A program made the translations under genes and the position numbers. From Holophagales bacterium UBA5704 (GTDB taxonomy: Bacteria; Acidobacteriota; Thermoanaerobaculia; Multivoradales; UBA5704): a stretch of 29,538 nucleotides of DNA. The notes below the pieces were generated by a model that was not told the origin of the DNA, made no database searches, and was given only the letters and a program-made list of their open reading frames with translations. The first letter of the stretch is position 1; each line of letters starts with the position of its first letter. Shown here piece after piece: positions 29,048 through 29,538 of this stretch. The stretch is taken from positions 36,182 to 65,719 of the forward strand of contig DIHE01000152.1 of NCBI GenBank assembly GCA_002420005.1, given 5' to 3'.

Positions 29048-29538
29048 ATGAAGAAAATCAGCCGCGAGGACGCACTCGAGTACCACGAGCGTGGGCGCAA
29101 GGGAAAGATCCAGGTCGTCCCCACCAAGCCGACGGCGACCCAATGGGACCTGTCCCTCGCGTACAGCCCCGGCGTCGCCTATCCGTGTCTGGAGATCGAG
29201 AAGGACCCTCTCCTGGCCTATCGCTATACGGCCAAGGGAAATCTGGTGGCGGTGATCAGCAACGGCACCGCCGTGCTCGGCCTCGGCAACATCGGAGCCC
29301 TGGCCGGCAAGCCGGTGATGGAGGGCAAGGGCGTCCTCTTCAAGCGCTTCGCCGACATCGACGTCTTCGACATCGAAGTCGCCACCGAAGACACCGAGGA
29401 CTTCATCCGCACCGTCAAGCTTCTGGAGCCCACCTTCGGCGGCATCAATCTGGAGGACATCCACGCCCCCCAGTGCTTCGAGATCGAGCGGCGCCTCAAG
29501 GCCGAGATGAGCATTCCGGTCTTCCATGACGACCAGCA
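29048..29538 (+). CDS. maeB: NADP-dependent malic enzyme MaeB, N-terminal part (cut by window end)
   Basis: Malic enzyme decarboxylates malate to pyruvate with reduction of NADP+, feeding gluconeogenic or anabolic needs in the cytoplasm. The 163 residues visible match the family very closely: GKIQVVPTKP, LAYSPGVAYPCLEIEKDP (catalytic Tyr in AYSPGVA), NLVAVISNGTAVLGLGNIGA, GKPVMEGKGVLFK (catalytic Lys), then LEPTFGGINLEDI and IPVFHDDQ. The rest, including any phosphotransacetylase-like C-terminal domain typical of long MaeB proteins, lies beyond the window. An AAGGAG ribosome binding site stands 8 bp before the ATG. Confidence 0.95.
   Translation, partial: MKKISREDALEYHERGRKGKIQVVPTKPTATQWDLSLAYSPGVAYPCLEIEKDPLLAYRYTAKGNLVAVISNGTAVLGLGNIGALAGKPVMEGKGVLFKRFADIDVFDIEVATEDTEDFIRTVKLLEPTFGGINLEDIHAPQCFEIERRLKAEMSIPVFHDDQ

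Noticed and set aside
1..29538. tRNA, rRNA or riboswitch genes
   Set aside because: Reading by eye I found no cloverleaf-like sequence, rRNA segment or familiar riboswitch core. A covariance-model search would be needed to exclude small RNAs.

Overview
The window is a very GC-rich (about 70% by eye), densely coded bacterial chromosome segment. The protein families seen are a DUF1800/DUF1501 pair, a secreted TPR-CHAT protein beside an ECF sigma/anti-sigma pair, M1-like ABC permeases and AcrB-type RND pumps with a membrane fusion protein. Together they suggest a diderm bacterium, most likely Acidobacteriota (Thermoanaerobaculia-like). That assignment is inference from gene content, not a database match.

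Layout. Positions 1-3,424 are a sparse accessory margin: a small coiled-coil protein with its own promoter and terminator, an array of degenerate palindromic ~20-bp repeats followed by a possible transposase tail, an 8-cysteine secreted peptide, a broken PIN-domain gene and a tyrosine recombinase. Positions 3,525-17,061 (minus strand) are an efflux block. From its promoter end it runs: ABC ATPase, 920-aa ABC permease with an M1-peptidase-like periplasmic half, 225-aa ABC permease, HlyD-type fusion lipoprotein, full RND permease, then a 1317-aa protein in which a second RND permease continues without a stop into a complete ABC ATPase. A DUF4442 hotdog protein and a small exported protein follow. 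Four of the five junctions among the six transporter genes are 4-bp stop/start overlaps, so they are almost certainly one translationally coupled operon.

Positions 17,110-19,752 (plus) hold the DUF1800/DUF1501 pair. Next come an ECF sigma factor and a double-zinc-finger anti-sigma factor (minus), divergent from a secreted PPC-TPR-CHAT caspase-like protein and a small membrane protein (plus). The remainder carries a SIMPL/DUF541 protein, an alpha/beta hydrolase, an O6-alkylguanine-DNA alkyltransferase, two XRE-type regulators with near-identical leaderless promoters, and the start of malic enzyme MaeB, cut by the window end.

The most notable object is the efflux operon. It combines two ABC ATPases, two ABC permeases, one fusion protein and two RND permeases. 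The second RND subunit has lost the acidic TM4 motif of the proton relay and is covalently joined to an ABC motor, so an ATP-assisted or mixed-energy RND assembly is a reasonable hypothesis. Three neighbouring genes of this operon have also absorbed short repeat elements in frame.
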